DNA of 64,000 nt from Symsagittifera roscoffensis (lineage: Eukaryota > Xenacoelomorpha > Acoela > Convolutidae), in contig NW_026971303.1 in the NCBI RefSeq assembly GCF_963678635.1, forward strand, positions 1 to 64,000, read 5' to 3'. The position numbers and the translations under genes were made by a program. Shown here piece by piece: positions 11,234 to 23,567 of the stretch. The notes below the pieces were generated by a model that worked only from the letters and a program-made list of their open reading frames with translations, was not told the origin of the DNA and did not search any database. Position 1 is the first letter of the stretch; every line of letters begins with the position of its first letter.

Positions 11234-12818
11234 TCAATTTTTCCTTTCTTTTTGAGGTATTTTTTGATCTAGCTTTTTTGTATTGTTTTGGGTTGTAGTT
11301 GGTTTTTTATTTTGTTTTTCAAGGTGAATGTCGTTTTGTTCATTTATTTTGTTTTCCGTATGTGGATGATTTTGAATAACTTTTAAACCTGTGAAAGAAA
11401 ATAATTGAGTTAATTCGCGTAGTGCGTATTCTTTTGGGTAGTAAGGCAATAGATTGTTTCGATGTTGAACAATTTCTTTTTGATCTGAATCGATGATTTT
11501 ATATGTTACGTCAGTGGTTTTGGCAATTATTTGGTATGGTCCTTTGCGAAGGGGTTGTAATTTTTTAGAAATTCATTTTTGTGTATTAAAATTAGGTATT
11601 AAGACAAATGTTCCAATTTTTAAATCTGAGGCTGGTGTAAAGCGTGAATTAATTTGTTCGTTAATGTTTTGCCTTTGTAACAATTTTTTGTTATTCTTTG
11701 GTAAATTTCATTGTGTTTTTTTATCTCTATTTAAAATCCATTCGGTGTGTGTACCGGAGGTTAATTTAAGGATTTGTGGGTGATGAAAATGATCTTCATC
11801 ATGCGTGTGTAAAGGTAGGTTATAACAAACTGAGTCTTTATTTGGTTGGCAATGACCTTGTGCATTTTTATGAGAGTTTGCTGTAAACATAATTGGTTTA
11901 CGTGGCTTTTGATTAAAAACCATTTCGTATGTTGACATTCCTAGAGTTGTCGTAAATTGTAAATTATATGCTAAGGGAAACCATTTTACATTTGCTGACC
12001 ATTCTGTGTATCTTGTATCATTTCCGTTTATGATACATCTAAGATATTCTTGTAGTGAACGGTTCATAACTTCGACTAAACCGTTTGTCCAAGGTGCATG
12101 AGATGTACGCGGTTTATGTTTGATGTTATATAAGTGACATAGTGTGATGATTTCATTATTTATGAATTCTGTACCGTTGTCTGTAACTAAAATTTCGGGT
12201 AATCCGAATTTAGCTATCCAGTGTTCATAAAGTGTTGTGTAAGCATAATAAGCGTTACAATGTGGTACTGGGTTGAGTGCTACATAATGTATAAATGCAT
12301 CAACAATTACCATAATGTAGGAGTTTCCTTCAGAGGATGGTGAAATTGGTCCTTTTGTATCGAATGAAATACGATGGATAAAATATAAACTTTGTCCTTT
12401 AAAATCTTGTTTATGTACTTTTTGTTTTTTATTTGGATAAGGTTTTTTTTAGCTGACATACTATACAATCATTGCATAGTACTTTTATTCAAATTGGTGC
12501 ATTTGGGAAATAAAAATTTTGTGTAAAAGTTGAATATGTTTTCTCTGATCCAGAGTATCCTTTAGTGTTTTGTGTATGTGAATTGTTAAAAGCTATTAGA
12601 ATAATACTTAAAGGGAGACAGGGAACTGTAGAATCATTTAATTGATGTTCTAGAAGGTCTGTGTTTTCATTAATTGTTGTATTATTAAATTTTCGGAAAT
12701 ATCGGAGGAGTGTTTTATTTCCTAAAATTGTGGTATCTGCCTTTACGGGCTTAGCTTTGTTTTTGTGACATGATTTTAGTTGTCTAATTACTGGGTCAAG
12801 ATTTTGATATTGTTTCAA
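11234..12818 (-). pseudogene. Integrase (Ty3/Gypsy type) with GPY/F module
   Basis: This gene would insert the element cDNA into host DNA. The N-terminal zinc-binding region is in 12818-12450; its second His appears replaced by Tyr (GYSG instead of GHSG), and the Cys pair plus a third Cys follow an in-frame TGA at 12489-12491. The catalytic core has the first Asp in a Phe-Asp-Thr-Lys-Gly-Pro context (codon at 12359-12361), the second in VTDNGTEF, and the Glu in a GLVEVMNR context (12313-11708). A frameshift ends that frame near 11708. The GPY/F motif of Gypsy integrases (LRKGPYQII) is readable at about 11519-11560, and a Lys/Gln/Asn-rich tail ends at 11234. Catalytic residues are intact but the gene is broken. 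Confidence 0.9.
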
Positions 12819-13051
12819 GATTTCAATTGTAATTTTATCTGTTGGAGGGAGAAAAATATTTTCAATTTCTAATTTAGATAGGGGAATTGTGTCAAGTGGG
12901 TCATGGAGGTCAAAAACTTGATTTATTGTGTATTTTGAATCATTTGTTTGTGGTCCTGATAAATTTATTTTATCAGTTAAATTTTCTTTTTCAATTAACG
13001 GAAAAAAAATCTTTTTTATGCGAGTGGTGTTTTATTCTTTTTTGTTGGGTG

Positions 13052-13865
13052 TTATTTTTTTATCCATTGTGAGTATGGAATTGGTTTGAAAGTTGATGTT
13101 CCTAGTAGATCAACTTCGTAGTGATTATTTTGGCAATCTAAGTAAAGTGGGAAATGTTGTAGGTTATTTATTTGTGATTGTTCAATGTCAGTTTTTACTG
13201 CATATTTGCATTCTAGTCGGGATGATGTTTCGTCTTTTGCAAGGTAAAATTTTATATTTTTGGGTATTTCAACTGTAGTTTTTCGTGTAAGTAATTCAGG
13301 TGGTGTATTTCGACTTAATGTATCTGGTAATGCAAGATTCTTTCCTGCTGTCCAAACTATATGTAAGTTTGGAAATTTCATTAGAATTAATTGAAATCTA
13401 TAAACTCGGTGATTAGGATTTGACTTTTGTGTAAAGAGAAAAATGATTGGTTTATGATCTGTGAATAGAACTGTTGGATGTTTTGATCCAAGTATCAGAA
13501 ATTCATATTCTATAAGTGTATAAAATATAGCTGTACATTCTCTCATTAGAGTTGAGAGTCGTAGCTCTGCTTGAATGAATAATCGGGAATTTGCTGAATT
13601 AAGGTTTTTTTTTATTTGTACCACTGTGTGATTGTAGTAATGCTGCGCCGATGCCAAAATCTGAAGCATCGCACATTGCATAGAATGGTTGATTTGGATC
13701 TGGAATTGTGTTTGAAATTTGTTCAGTTAGAAGTTTTTTAATTTCTTCAAATCGTGTTTGATGTTCAGTGGTCCATTCAAAATTATTTTGTTGTCTGAGG
13801 ATATTATAGAACGGTCTTAAATATAATTGCATTTTATAAATGTACTTGCTTAAGAAATTTGACAT
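13052..13865 (-). pseudogene. RNase H domain and RT connection
   Basis: RNase H degrades the RNA of the RNA-DNA hybrid during reverse transcription. The frame 13865-13599 covers the RT thumb/connection and the first catalytic Asp in CDASDFGIGAALLQ. A frameshift in a run of eight T on the plus strand (about 13604-13611) moves reading to 13681-13052. That frame has the catalytic Glu in LMRECTAI, the Asp in FTDHKPI, and a DTLSRN motif that normally closes Gypsy RNase H. All catalytic residues are visible. The remaining link to integrase, 13051-12819, has no intact frame. Confidence 0.88.
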
Positions 13866-13869
13866 TCCA

Positions 13870-15914
13870 GGGAATTCTTGGATTTTCTTTTTGTTTTTTG
13901 GTGGTTGAAGTTTTTGAATAGCATCAATGCGTGATTTTAATGGAGTGATTGTGTTTCTTTTTATATTATGTCCTAAGAATTTAACTCATCTTAAAAAGAA
14001 GTGTGATTTATCGGGGGCGGCCTTCAGATTTTTGTTCTGAAGTATGTTATGATAGTGTTCTAAAACTGTAAACATTTCTTATTTTGTCTGTGATTGCATA
14101 AAAAAATCGTCTAAATAGGTGATTGCGTTTTTCTTGAGTATTAGTGGTCTAAAAATTTTGCTCATAAAAGCTGAAAATGCTGCTGGTCCTATGGAATTCG
14201 CGGTTGAATTCATATTGTTGATTTCCGATAACAAATTGTGTTAAACATCGTGATTGTTCATCTAGTGGCATTTGATTGTATGCACTCTTCATGTCTGCGG
14301 TTGTAAAGTATTTCCGTTTATTTTTGTTAAAATAACTTGTATTGGTTCAATAGGCCAATTGCATTTTGATTCGTCTATTAGTGAATTGAGATATCTAGCG
14401 TCTAAAACTATTTTCAATGATTCTCCTTTTGCTAGGATAATAACAGGGTTAATAAATGTGTTACCTTTTGGTTGTTCTTCTTTGTTTACCGGTGAGATAA
14501 TTTTGTATTGTTCTAAAATATCAAGTAATCTGTTTACTTTGTCATGTAAATGAATTGGTACTTTACTAGCTCTTTGTTTTTTGAAAACTGCGTCAGGTTT
14601 TAACGGGAGATGTAGTGATGAACTGATTTTCCCAACATCAAATTTTGATGTTGCGTATACTGTTGAATATTTTAACAGTTGTTTTGCTAGTTTATCAAAT
14701 TCGATTTGTGTAATTTGTGAGTGTTCGAAAATAAACATTGTTAAAAATTGTTGTTGTTCTTTTGTGTAATTTGTTATATTGAATGTTGGTTTAAAATATG
14801 GTGTTTTTGTGAAATAATCTGTGTTTCTCTTTTCATTGCTTATTATGTTATTTATGGATAATTCTTCGTTAAGAATTGTGGATTGGCAAATATCTAATAA
14901 TTGGAGTATATTATTTACGCGGTATGCTATTTCATGTATGGGTGAGATTGTAGCGTTTGTTTCGCAATATCCTAAAAGTCCTAAGAGTAATGTTACTTGA
15001 TACGTTGTATTGTTATACACGTGTAGCAAAATAATGTCGGAATTCGTGTTTTTCAAATATTTTATAGATGAAATCGTGATTTTGAAAAACTTGTGAATAG
15101 GTTTAAATTCAAAGTCTGACATAAAAAGTTGTTGTTTATTTTGACTTTTATCATACTGGTGAACTTGTTTTATTGAAAAATTGTATATATTTCCTGATAG
15201 TGGTTTGAGGTGTTTCCGTTGTTGGTTATAAATTGGAGAAAATTTTGAGAAGAATGGTGGTTGTTTATTTAATCTTTGAAAAAATGTTAGAGCTGTTTTT
15301 TTTGTTTTTGTGTACTTATCTTTGATCAGTATTTTACTATTCAAGATGTTGATTGTTGGTATATATTTTGATATAAATGGTATGCCAATGATATTGTGTT
15401 TAATATCAGTAATATGAAATATTTGTTTAAATGGTTTGCTTAGAATTTTATTTTGTTCCATTGTTCTTGTGGGGAGAAGGAATAATTGGATTTTTCCATA
15501 ATTTACTAATGTTGATCCTTGTGCTGTTGCTAGTTTACTAGAGGTTGCAAGAGGCGTTAATTTTGGATGTAATATTTTGATTTCATTCCATGTGGGAATA
15601 TTAATTATGTTTGATTCTGCTCCTGAATCAATTAAAAAATCAATTTCAAGATCTGGTGGTTGAAATTCTTTGTTTCTTGGACTTTCTAAGAGAAATGGTA
15701 TTGTCCAAATTTTTTCTCTGGGTTGTTCTTTTTGTATATTTTGATAAATAGGATTTGTGTTTAAACATTTTGTTTTGTCTTTTTCATCGGGTTTATTTAC
15801 CGTGTTAGTTTCGTTTATTTCTTGTGCAGTTTGTGTAGTATTGATGGGTTCAATATAATAAATGTGAAGGAGTTCCAATTGATTTTCATTTATGTGATGT
15901 AAAAGGTTGTTCAT
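13870..15914 (-). pseudogene. Protease and reverse transcriptase (Ty3/Gypsy)
   Basis: The frame 15914-14289 begins with a short linker, then an aspartic protease with the active site LIDSGAESN near residue 95. A long protease-RT spacer follows, then the start of the RT fingers (LKIVLDARYLN). The frame then shifts near 14305-14312. RT motif A with its Asp (codon at 14293-14295, TADMKSAY context) and the catalytic YLDD (14106-14117) are both in the shifted frames. Two in-frame stops follow: TAA at 14079-14081 and TGA at 13986-13988. The catalytic residues survive but the enzyme cannot be made as a whole. The true start is uncertain because Gag and Pol overlap in different frames. Confidence 0.92.
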
Positions 15915-16042
15915 ATATGATAGGTTCGTAGTCGTTTTCGACTGTTATCATATTTACGGAGATGGTATTTTCTGTATCACTTTCTGTATCTGATGATCCA
16001 CAGTTTATTTGATTTAGTTGTAGTTCGTTACTTCCTGTGTCA
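15915..16042 (-). other. Gag-Pol overlap region with a run of six C
   Basis: Around the Gag stop the minus strand carries GACCCCCCAGG. The Arg/Ser-rich Gag frame, the long Gag frame and an acidic frame that leads toward Pol (GIDDTGSNE context) all diverge here. This could be a frameshift signal for Gag-Pol expression or just decay at a homopolymer. Confidence 0.4.
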
Positions 16043-19000
16043 TCAATACCTGGGGGGTCTGTGTTGTTTCTTCATTTGACTGTACTTGATTAATATGTCT
16101 TTGATGTTTTGGTGTACTATTTCTGTATCGATGTTTAGAATTATTATAATGGTTATTATTCCTATGTGGTGACTGGGAATAATTTTCATTTTGATTATTA
16201 TAACTTGAATTTCGATTTTGTGAATTATTCCGTGATCTGTTTTGATAATTGTCATTTGATCTGTAATAGTTTGATCTATTATATGAGTTATTTCTTGATC
16301 GATTGTTCGGGTAATTCTGATTTCGATTGTTCGAATAACTTCTATTTCGATTATGTGAATACTTTCTATTTCTGTTGTATGATGAGTTTCGTGATTGATT
16401 ATTGGAATAGTTTTATTTCTTGGGTTTGATTGGGAACTGGATCTAGAAACAAATTGTGTTGCATTGGAATTTGATCTCGAATAGTTATTTCGACTATTTG
16501 ATCGATTATAATTATTTTGTGAAGAATTCTGTGTATTTCTTCGTTCTGGTGATCTTCCTCTATAACTTGAGTTATATGGTGATTGATTCCTTGTGTAATT
16601 GGTGTTGTTCGGAAGTGGTTTTCCTGAACTGTTGTTACTATATATTTTTTTGTTTGGTAGATTTTGATCTTTTTTCATATATTGATAGAACGATTTATTT
16701 GGTTCTTTATGCTTTTGAGGTTTGTTTTGTTTGGTTATCTTGTTGTTTTTGTCTACATTCGGAAATACTGTGTCCGTATCGTCGGCAATAATTAAACCAT
16801 TTTTAAAAGATGGTTTGCTTTTAAAATTTGGGTGTTTTTCATAAATATTTAGTATTTCAGTGATTTTTTCAACTAGGTCTGTATCTGATTCCTGTAGGTT
16901 ATTTATATGTGTAGTGTTTGTTTCAATTCGATTAACATATTGTAGTTTTAGATTTTCTGTTTCTTCAAGTTTCATTGTGATTTCCGCTTGCTCTAGTTTG
17001 TCTACTAGTTTTCGAAAATCTAAATCTGGCTCTCGAATTGAGGAAGGATGAGATGCTCTCTTTTTTATTGCTATTTTCCTTAATTGAGGTGTTAAGTTCA
17101 TCATTAAAATTTCTGTCATTTTTGTGTTTTTATAGTCATGTGTATTAAGTGAATATGCTTTTCGAACTAGTGTTTCGATACGTACTGCTAATTGTTTGAT
17201 GGTTTCATTTGGTAATCTGCGAATTTCATTACATAAAACTCTTTGGTGTTGTTGATTTCTTTCGGAGTCAAACATTTTTGAAAATTCTTGTGTAAATCTT
17301 TCCCAGTCTGATTTTATTTCTAAAGGTAATACTGAAAACCATTTTTGAGCTGCGCCATCTAAGGTTGTTTGTATCAATGCTGTGCGTCAATGTATCCAAT
17401 TTTGATGTAGTGGCGTAATAATTGGTTCAGGTCCTATATTTAAAATTAAATTTGCTGTTATTGCATTTAAATAATCTTCTACAGAATATTCAGGATCTGT
17501 TCCTGTAAATACCATCAGTGGTTTATTTGATGTTATTGATGATCCACCCATGAGGTATGGATTCATTGTCATCTGTAGTGATTCTGCGGCATTTGGCATT
17601 TGCGAAAAATTTGAAAGTTGATTTTTTGTTATTTCGTGTTGCTGAAGGTAATATGGAAGTGGTATTTCATTTTGCATTTGAGTTGGTTGATACGAGTGCA
17701 TATTCATTGGGTTTTGTGGTTGAATCGGTTGAAAAGATTGTGTATTAGTTGGATTTGGCATATGTATTGGTTGTTGATTTCGTGTATCTGTTGGGTTTGG
17801 AGAGAAAATTCTATTATATGTATGAGGTCGTCGCGATCCTTGTGTGCGATATTCTTGGGTATATGGTGCAAAAATGTCTGCTTGTAATTAATCATCATCA
17901 GATGACAAGTAATCCGTATGATGAGGTGCTTGCTTTTTATTTTTATTTTGTTGAAAGAATGGGTAATTTTCACTATGATCCTGTGGAGGATGTGAATTAG
18001 TTCAAAAATTTACTGAGTTGGTTGTTGTCATTGGTTTATCCCAATAGTGAGAACATACATGATTTTTATTTTTTCGTGGGGGGTAGTTTGTTTTTGACGA
18101 ATGTGCATAATTATAATTGTGTTCTGCAAAAGTGTTTCTTGTGAACGTTTTTCGTGATTTTGATGGTACTGTCATGGGTCTATATGTTTGATAATCCATA
18201 TGTGAATATTTTGGAGCAACCGAAGGTTTAACGGTTGATTGTAAGGTTACTTGTGCCAGTGAAGTGTTTGTATTTTTTGGTGTTGTTAAATTTGGATGTA
18301 TTGGTGAAATACTTTGTTGTGTAGTTGTTGTTGTTTGATCAATTTCTTCATTTATGAAGTGTGATGGTGTTTGAATATCTTGTTTTGTAAGATTTTTAGT
18401 TCCATTAAGGTTTTCATTGTGTATGACGGTCGAATTTAAACCGTTATTTTGTGTATCAGGTAAAAATGTATTGTAGTTTAATGGTGTTGCATCAATGGTT
18501 AGTGGTACTACTTTTACATAATCTCTGTGGTAAGATATTGTACTTATTGCTTGACTTGAAATAGATTGTGGGATATTTATAAATGTAGGATGAGACCATT
18601 CAGGGTCCCAAATGTAGTCTGATTGTTCTGTAATGGCAGTATCATCATTTGGATTTTGAGGTCTAAAACTTTTTCTTGCTTGTGAAATTAAGTCTAAATT
18701 ATGTGTGAAATAATCTATTATAAACCATGCCAAAATTTTTTGTAAGTCATGGTCATGTTTTGTGTGTTGTGAAACATCGTCTTTAGTGATATTTTCTTTG
18801 ATTATATGTAGAAAAGTTGAAAATAATGTGATTTCATGTCCTACTTTTGTAAGTTTGGATGTTTCAGTTGGTGAGATACTTTGAAATTCTGTTTTTTCTA
18901 ATATAGAAATATAGGTATATATTATTGCAAAAATTTCGTTAGTGAATATAGAGTTTGCTCTTTGTGAATTATGATATTGTATGCTTTTGATATATTCTAA

Positions 19001-19321
19001 GGTTACTTTTGAAAATTCTAATTCAAGATCATCTGTTTGAATTACGTATTTATGATGATTCGTATTTGGTGTGCTGAATTCTATGGTTTAGATTCCATTT
19101 TGTTGTGTTAAGTTACATATATCTTTCAAATAATGTTCAATAAATTGTCTTTTGGTTTTTACATCAGGGAATTCTGCTTTGCATGGACTGATTCCGGGTT
19201 CAAACAAATTTACGAGTAAATTCTTGCAAAAATCATGTTGCCCTCTATTATCGGGTGCATCTATGAGGAACGGGTAAACCTCTTCGTCATCTGGACTATC
19301 GTCACTTTGAGTGTGGCTCAT
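16043..19321 (-). pseudogene. Gag polyprotein with long N-terminal extension
   Basis: One frame of 1,092 sense codons from ATG at 19321 to the stop at 16043, interrupted only by four stops: TAA 19088-19090, TGA 18002-18004, TAA 17888-17890 and TGA 17387-17389. The capsid-like Retrotrans_gag region lies in 17480-17000 (WFSVLPLEIKSDWERF context). Upstream are about 520 codons of Ser/Thr/Pro/Asn-rich sequence, much longer than in usual Gypsy Gag. The C-terminus is Arg/Ser/Asn-rich, probably RNA-binding, with no CCHC knuckle. A one-base loss in an A-run near 16411-16418 shifts it, so the Ile-rich tail in the long frame is out of frame; the shifted frame reads as an RNRS/Asn-rich repeat. Confidence 0.9.
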
Positions 19322-19914
19322 TTTTTCAATTAATGACTGTTAATATATAACTATCGATGTGTCTAATTGGTTGATTCCAATTATACAAGTGTACTGGTTT
19401 GTGTTTTTGTTGCTTTTTTATTCTTCTTTTTAGTGCAATTATCTACAGAGTCCTTTCCACATGATTCAAGTGCAATGCAGACAAAATCGTGCTAAGTAAA
19501 ACGACACCAGTTTAATAAAACGATGACATGGAAAAGAGTTATGGGGCTTAAAAACAGGAAAACTTGCGTTGCATCGAAGAAAAGAAGGCGTCTGAATTTT
19601 TGAATAATTCGCCATCGTATGGCCAGAGAACACAGTTAAATTGTTTGGAAAAAAATTTGACAAAAGATCCTCATTTTTTTTGTGAAATTCCAATATGGAT
19701 TTAAATCAGAAAACAAGATCAGTTTATAACCGGTTAAAACACATGAAATTAACACTACAACCCATTCGCACACCTTCCCTCCAATCAAAATAAAGGGGAA
19801 ACTTACGAACTTTTACATGATAACTTTGAAGAAAATATTACCCCGGATTGACCTCCTTAAGCCGAAAATGCTCATCTTACAACTCCATACACCGAAAGCA
19901 TTTACCAAAAAATT

Positions 19915-20060
19915 CCATACATCAAATGTATGGAAAAATGAGTATCATACAGTTTTCATACAATTTCAAAAATTCATTGAAAAAAGATTTGAACTAGTTT
20001 CCGCAGCTGTTTGAGCTAAAAAAACAGTCTGGTAATGAAAAAGAAACGATGTTTCATAAA
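19915..20060. repeat. Hairpin and inverted-repeat segment, copy 1
   Basis: A perfect 7-bp hairpin, CCATACA-TCAAA-TGTATGG, is at 19915-19933. About 15 bp further a word TCATACAGTTTTCAT begins. Its inverted complement is present 100 bp downstream in copies 2 and 3 but cut off in copy 1, which lacks 12 bp there. Confidence 0.7.
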
Positions 20061-20512
20061 TGAAAGCAATTTTTTGATGGCGACAACAAATAAGTTTCCA
20101 AGTATTATAAAAATTGCAAAAAGTTTTTTTGTTTTGTTTCACCGGAAAATCGAACTTTGTACTCAAAAAGGTGTTAACTTACTTAATCTTACTTAGGGGT
20201 ATTGATTGTGTTCAAGGGTTGGAGAATAGTAAATCGATCCACAAGGTTCAGGTATAATTAGAACGCAAGTAGTTCGTTAGATACTATTTTAAACTTACTA
20301 AGTCTAAGATCTATCCTGGGTCTGGTAAGAGGAGGGTTCAAGTGAAGGATCAATAACCGAAGTTCTTCACTGTTTATCCTAATTTGAATGGTTAGTTTTA
20401 TTTAAAAATTTCTATTAGTCTTGGGTCTTTTGGAAGGGTTGGATAGTGAATCGACGTTTGAGGTCGTTAAACACTTGTTAAGTGGGTGGGGGAGAACTAA
20501 ATTGTTCTTTTT

Positions 20513-20632
20513 GATCCAAGGATAGGCCTTGATGATCAGGTTTTAAATTTAGTGAAATAGAAAATTTATTGAGATCCAAGGATAAGCCTTGATGATCTAA
20601 TTTTAAAATTAAGTGAATTTAAGTTTAATTTG
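20513..20632. repeat. 60-bp direct duplication within array unit
   Basis: GATCCAAGGATA followed by GCCTTGATGATC starts at 20513 and again at 20573, with the downstream AT-rich sequence also repeated. The same pair is in copy 2 from 26966. It predates the array duplication. Confidence 0.85.
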
Positions 20633-21242
20633 GTTTAAATTGATTTAAGAAAAAGATTTAGTGTTTTAATGATATTAGTGAGCTTATGATTGCTGTTATG
20701 TTTAGATGATGAAGCTGGGACAACAGATGATTTTATGATTTTTAACAATTTATTGTCATGCTACTAATTTTTATTTTCATTTTCAATAAATATTTTTCAA
20801 ACATGTTTTATATAAGACTGCAGAAATTAAGAAAACGATCTGAGATCTTTTTATCAATCGTTATTGTATTTTAATAATTTTGTTTAGCGCCTAAATGATC
20901 ATGAAGATTGACTTCGAAATTTTATGTTTGCAGATGAAAATCTAAATTCATTGCTAATAAAATTCTAAATTTAAAAGTTTGAGTTGGCTTTTGCCGTACG
21001 ATCATAAAACTATTTGGTAAGTTTCTACTTTGTCGTATGTCGTCTCTTGTTCGAAGTTTCCTTCCAATTCCGGGTAGTTCCATTATCGTTTGGAATATCG
21101 GCTCTGATCTATTGAGTCGTAGAGACATTTCGATTAAATTATTATTGTATAACATTTTGAAAATGTTTTGTCTAATTTCTAATCTCTTTTTGGTTAATTC
21201 TAAGCTATTAAGGTTCTTATTTGAGACTTATGGTCGCACCAG

Positions 21243-22030
21243 ATGAGTTAGGACCGATGTGGTTATTTCATAGAGTAATTTCGGATACTCTATGATTATT
21301 CGATTTCGGTTGAGAAAATTTTCAACCTCTTCTAAAAGTCCTTATGACTTGATCAGAAAAGGCACATACCTAAATAACCTGTCGCAGCAAATTGCAACCA
21401 GATCAAGCACGTTACTCTAAAACGACCTTTTGGATTTAGACAAAGGGTTGACAAAAAAAGTGACAACGCACTAATTATTCAGGCAGTCTGTCCATCCTTA
21501 TGAAAAATTGGCCAAAACTAAGACAAAGTCAAATACGACAAGGCCGAATGCGACTTCAGATTCAAGCGAATGTAGCCGCAAGCATTTTCATCCGATACCA
21601 TTTTCAGTTAGAAAGGGGATTCTTACAGGTGTCGCAAGCATATATTTTACATATCTGAATATTTGTAGAGACCTTGTTTTCTCTTCAGTTACTGTGTTGG
21701 TGAGCTTTCCTTGACATTAAAAAAACGGCTCCATGAAATTTAATTACGTTCCTCTAACGCCTGCTATGTAAACTTAACCTAGTATCAAAAAAGTCGAAGT
21801 TTTTTTGAAAAAAATTAAACACTTTTTTCTGTGAAAATTTTCAAAATTCGCTATTGTTCAAAAAAGCGCCTTGTTTTATAATGAATTACGTCAAATGACA
21901 GAGTTGAATTTTTTCATCCAAAATTTGGACCATTTGGACCAAAAGCAGAAAAAACTGCATATTTTTGCAAAAGCATCAGGTTACAGGAGGAATGTGAAGC
22001 GTTGAATAAATACATTAGTTTTTTTCAAGA
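21243..22030. repeat. Dispersed-repeat segment in array copy 1
   Basis: This segment aligns with 1905-2556 near the left end of the window in three blocks, with permuted order. The matching segment in copy 2 starts about 6,453 bp downstream (27696-28480). Between blocks there is sequence not found at the left locus. Short plus-strand frames such as 21508-21714 are incidental. Confidence 0.78.
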
Positions 22031-22632
22031 AATGTTTTGGGAAAAATTTCGAAAAATTATCGGGAAAACCCTAATTTTTTGATAATTTTCTACAAAAAAT
22101 TAGTTTTTTTCGAAATTTGGTGTAGCTAATCAAACTAACGCATTTGGTTAAAAATTGCCGGAATCACGCTCCATAGCTTATTATCTAGCAAGGGGTCCTA
22201 TTTTGTGCTACAACCTTGTTTTCTCAAGGTGTTGCGGGAGTGCAGCTCACAGTTTGCTTGATTTCATCCCTAAAGATTTGTTTTTAAAACCTACTGATGT
22301 CCATACTAGCTGCCAGCTCGCTGCACCACGCTTCGAAAAATCTTTCGCGTTCTTCAAAAATTTGTAAATTGCAATCGTGGCTAGTTTTCCTAGCTTGATT
22401 TTCAACTCTACCGCATTACACGTCTGCAAAAAAGTTCAGCATCAATTAAGTCACTCTGTGTCCGACTAAACCGATACTGTTATTAAGCAAAACGATGAAA
22501 AAAACTCTTTTAGTCGATATCCTAGCGATAACTCTAAGTCATCAATGCCTAATCTTATAAAGCATAAACATAATTCTTACGCGATTTTTTTTCTACTGTA
22601 AACGTGATGGCACGAAAGATAATTACAGTGAA

Positions 22633-22869
22633 GTGAAAGAATCGAGTTTTCTATCACTTCATAAACTAATGTACCTGATATCTAGAAAAACGCAAGACCT
22701 CCTTGAACTGTTACAAAATTTTTACCAACATACCAGGATCGACCAAGAGAACTTAAAACGCTTACAATCTTCGGGTGTTATGGCAGTAAATTCATGTACA
22801 TCATTGCAAAAAACCCAAGGCAAGAAAAAGGCAAACGGCAAGCTATACAAACATTTTGTTGTGTCATGA
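22633..22869 (+). CDS. Short conserved-copy ORF, hypothetical (copy 1)
   Basis: A 78-residue frame, Leu/Lys/Gln-rich, possibly helical, with no recognised domain. An identical protein is predicted in copy 2 at 29089-29325. Identity between copies only shows recent duplication, not selection, and the frame could be chance. Confidence 0.2.
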   Translation: MKESSFLSLHKLMYLISRKTQDLLELLQNFYQHTRIDQENLKRLQSSGVMAVNSCTSLQKTQGKKKANGKLYKHFVVS

Positions 22870-23567
22870 TGCGATTTGTTAAACAAAAATAAAGGTCTGC
22901 TTTTTTTCTTCCAAACTGAGCAATTGAGTATAAGTGAGTTAAGTTAGTTTTGTTCAAAAAGACAGAACAATCTCAGGTCAACTTTTGACCGTTGATGAAT
23001 GGTATAACACCTGTAGAAATTGAGTTTTTCATAGTTCACAGCAGTGAAAATAAATATTTAGAAAAGCAAAAACAGAAGCAGTAATTGAATCATGCTGTGA
23101 ATCATGCTGAGAAAACGTTTGCTAAAAATGCCAAAAGAGAGATTTTTAGCTACAAAACCGGATGAACTTAAGTAAGTTATTACTGGTATAGGCTGCATGG
23201 TGTGGTAGTATAGTTGAAATAAGCTAATGAAGAAACCGGTTACACTCGCTGTCATATGGAATCTAATGTGTCTTCAGAGGTCTGCTAGTGAATCTAGTCA
23301 TTCACATCTTCATCAAAATTGACAAAATCTGGTTTCAGTAAGTAATCCTCAATCAAATCCTTGACCCTAAGTGAGCGAAGCAAGCATCATGAACTTAAAA
23401 GACAGCATGGAACCACTTACGACTGAAACAATGAGAGGCCATCACCAAAAAACAACAGCATCAGATTGAAATAGGACGAAAACAACAAGAAAAATCAAGC
23501 ACGAAAATATTCTACTTGAAAAGGAACGGCCCAGAAACGAAAGTGATTTTAAAAGCTGAAGCAAAAA

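Larger units (their letters stand above)
4531..19321 (-). mobile_element. Degenerate Ty3/Gypsy-type retroelement with env-like gene
   Basis: The minus strand reads Gag, protease, reverse transcriptase, RNase H, integrase with GPY module, envelope-like glycoprotein, then accessory frames, which is the order of an env-bearing Gypsy element. The whole 15 kb shares one strand bias: the plus strand is rich in T and G, so the coding strand is A- and C-rich, as in many retroelements. Stops and frameshifts occur in every gene, so it is inactive. Neither LTR was found. At the 5' side only about 110 bp separate the Gag start from the tandem array, leaving little room for an LTR, so the element is probably truncated there. 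Confidence 0.9.

Noticed and set aside
16456-16791. Plus-strand frames rich in Phe, Tyr and Cys opposite Gag
   Set aside because: These are antisense to the Arg/Ser/Asn-rich Gag tail, so the apparent membrane-protein composition is an artefact of the opposite strand.
20168-21242. Possible solo LTR starting TGTTAACTTAC in the array unit
   Set aside because: No matching end, no target-site duplication and no second copy outside the array could be shown.
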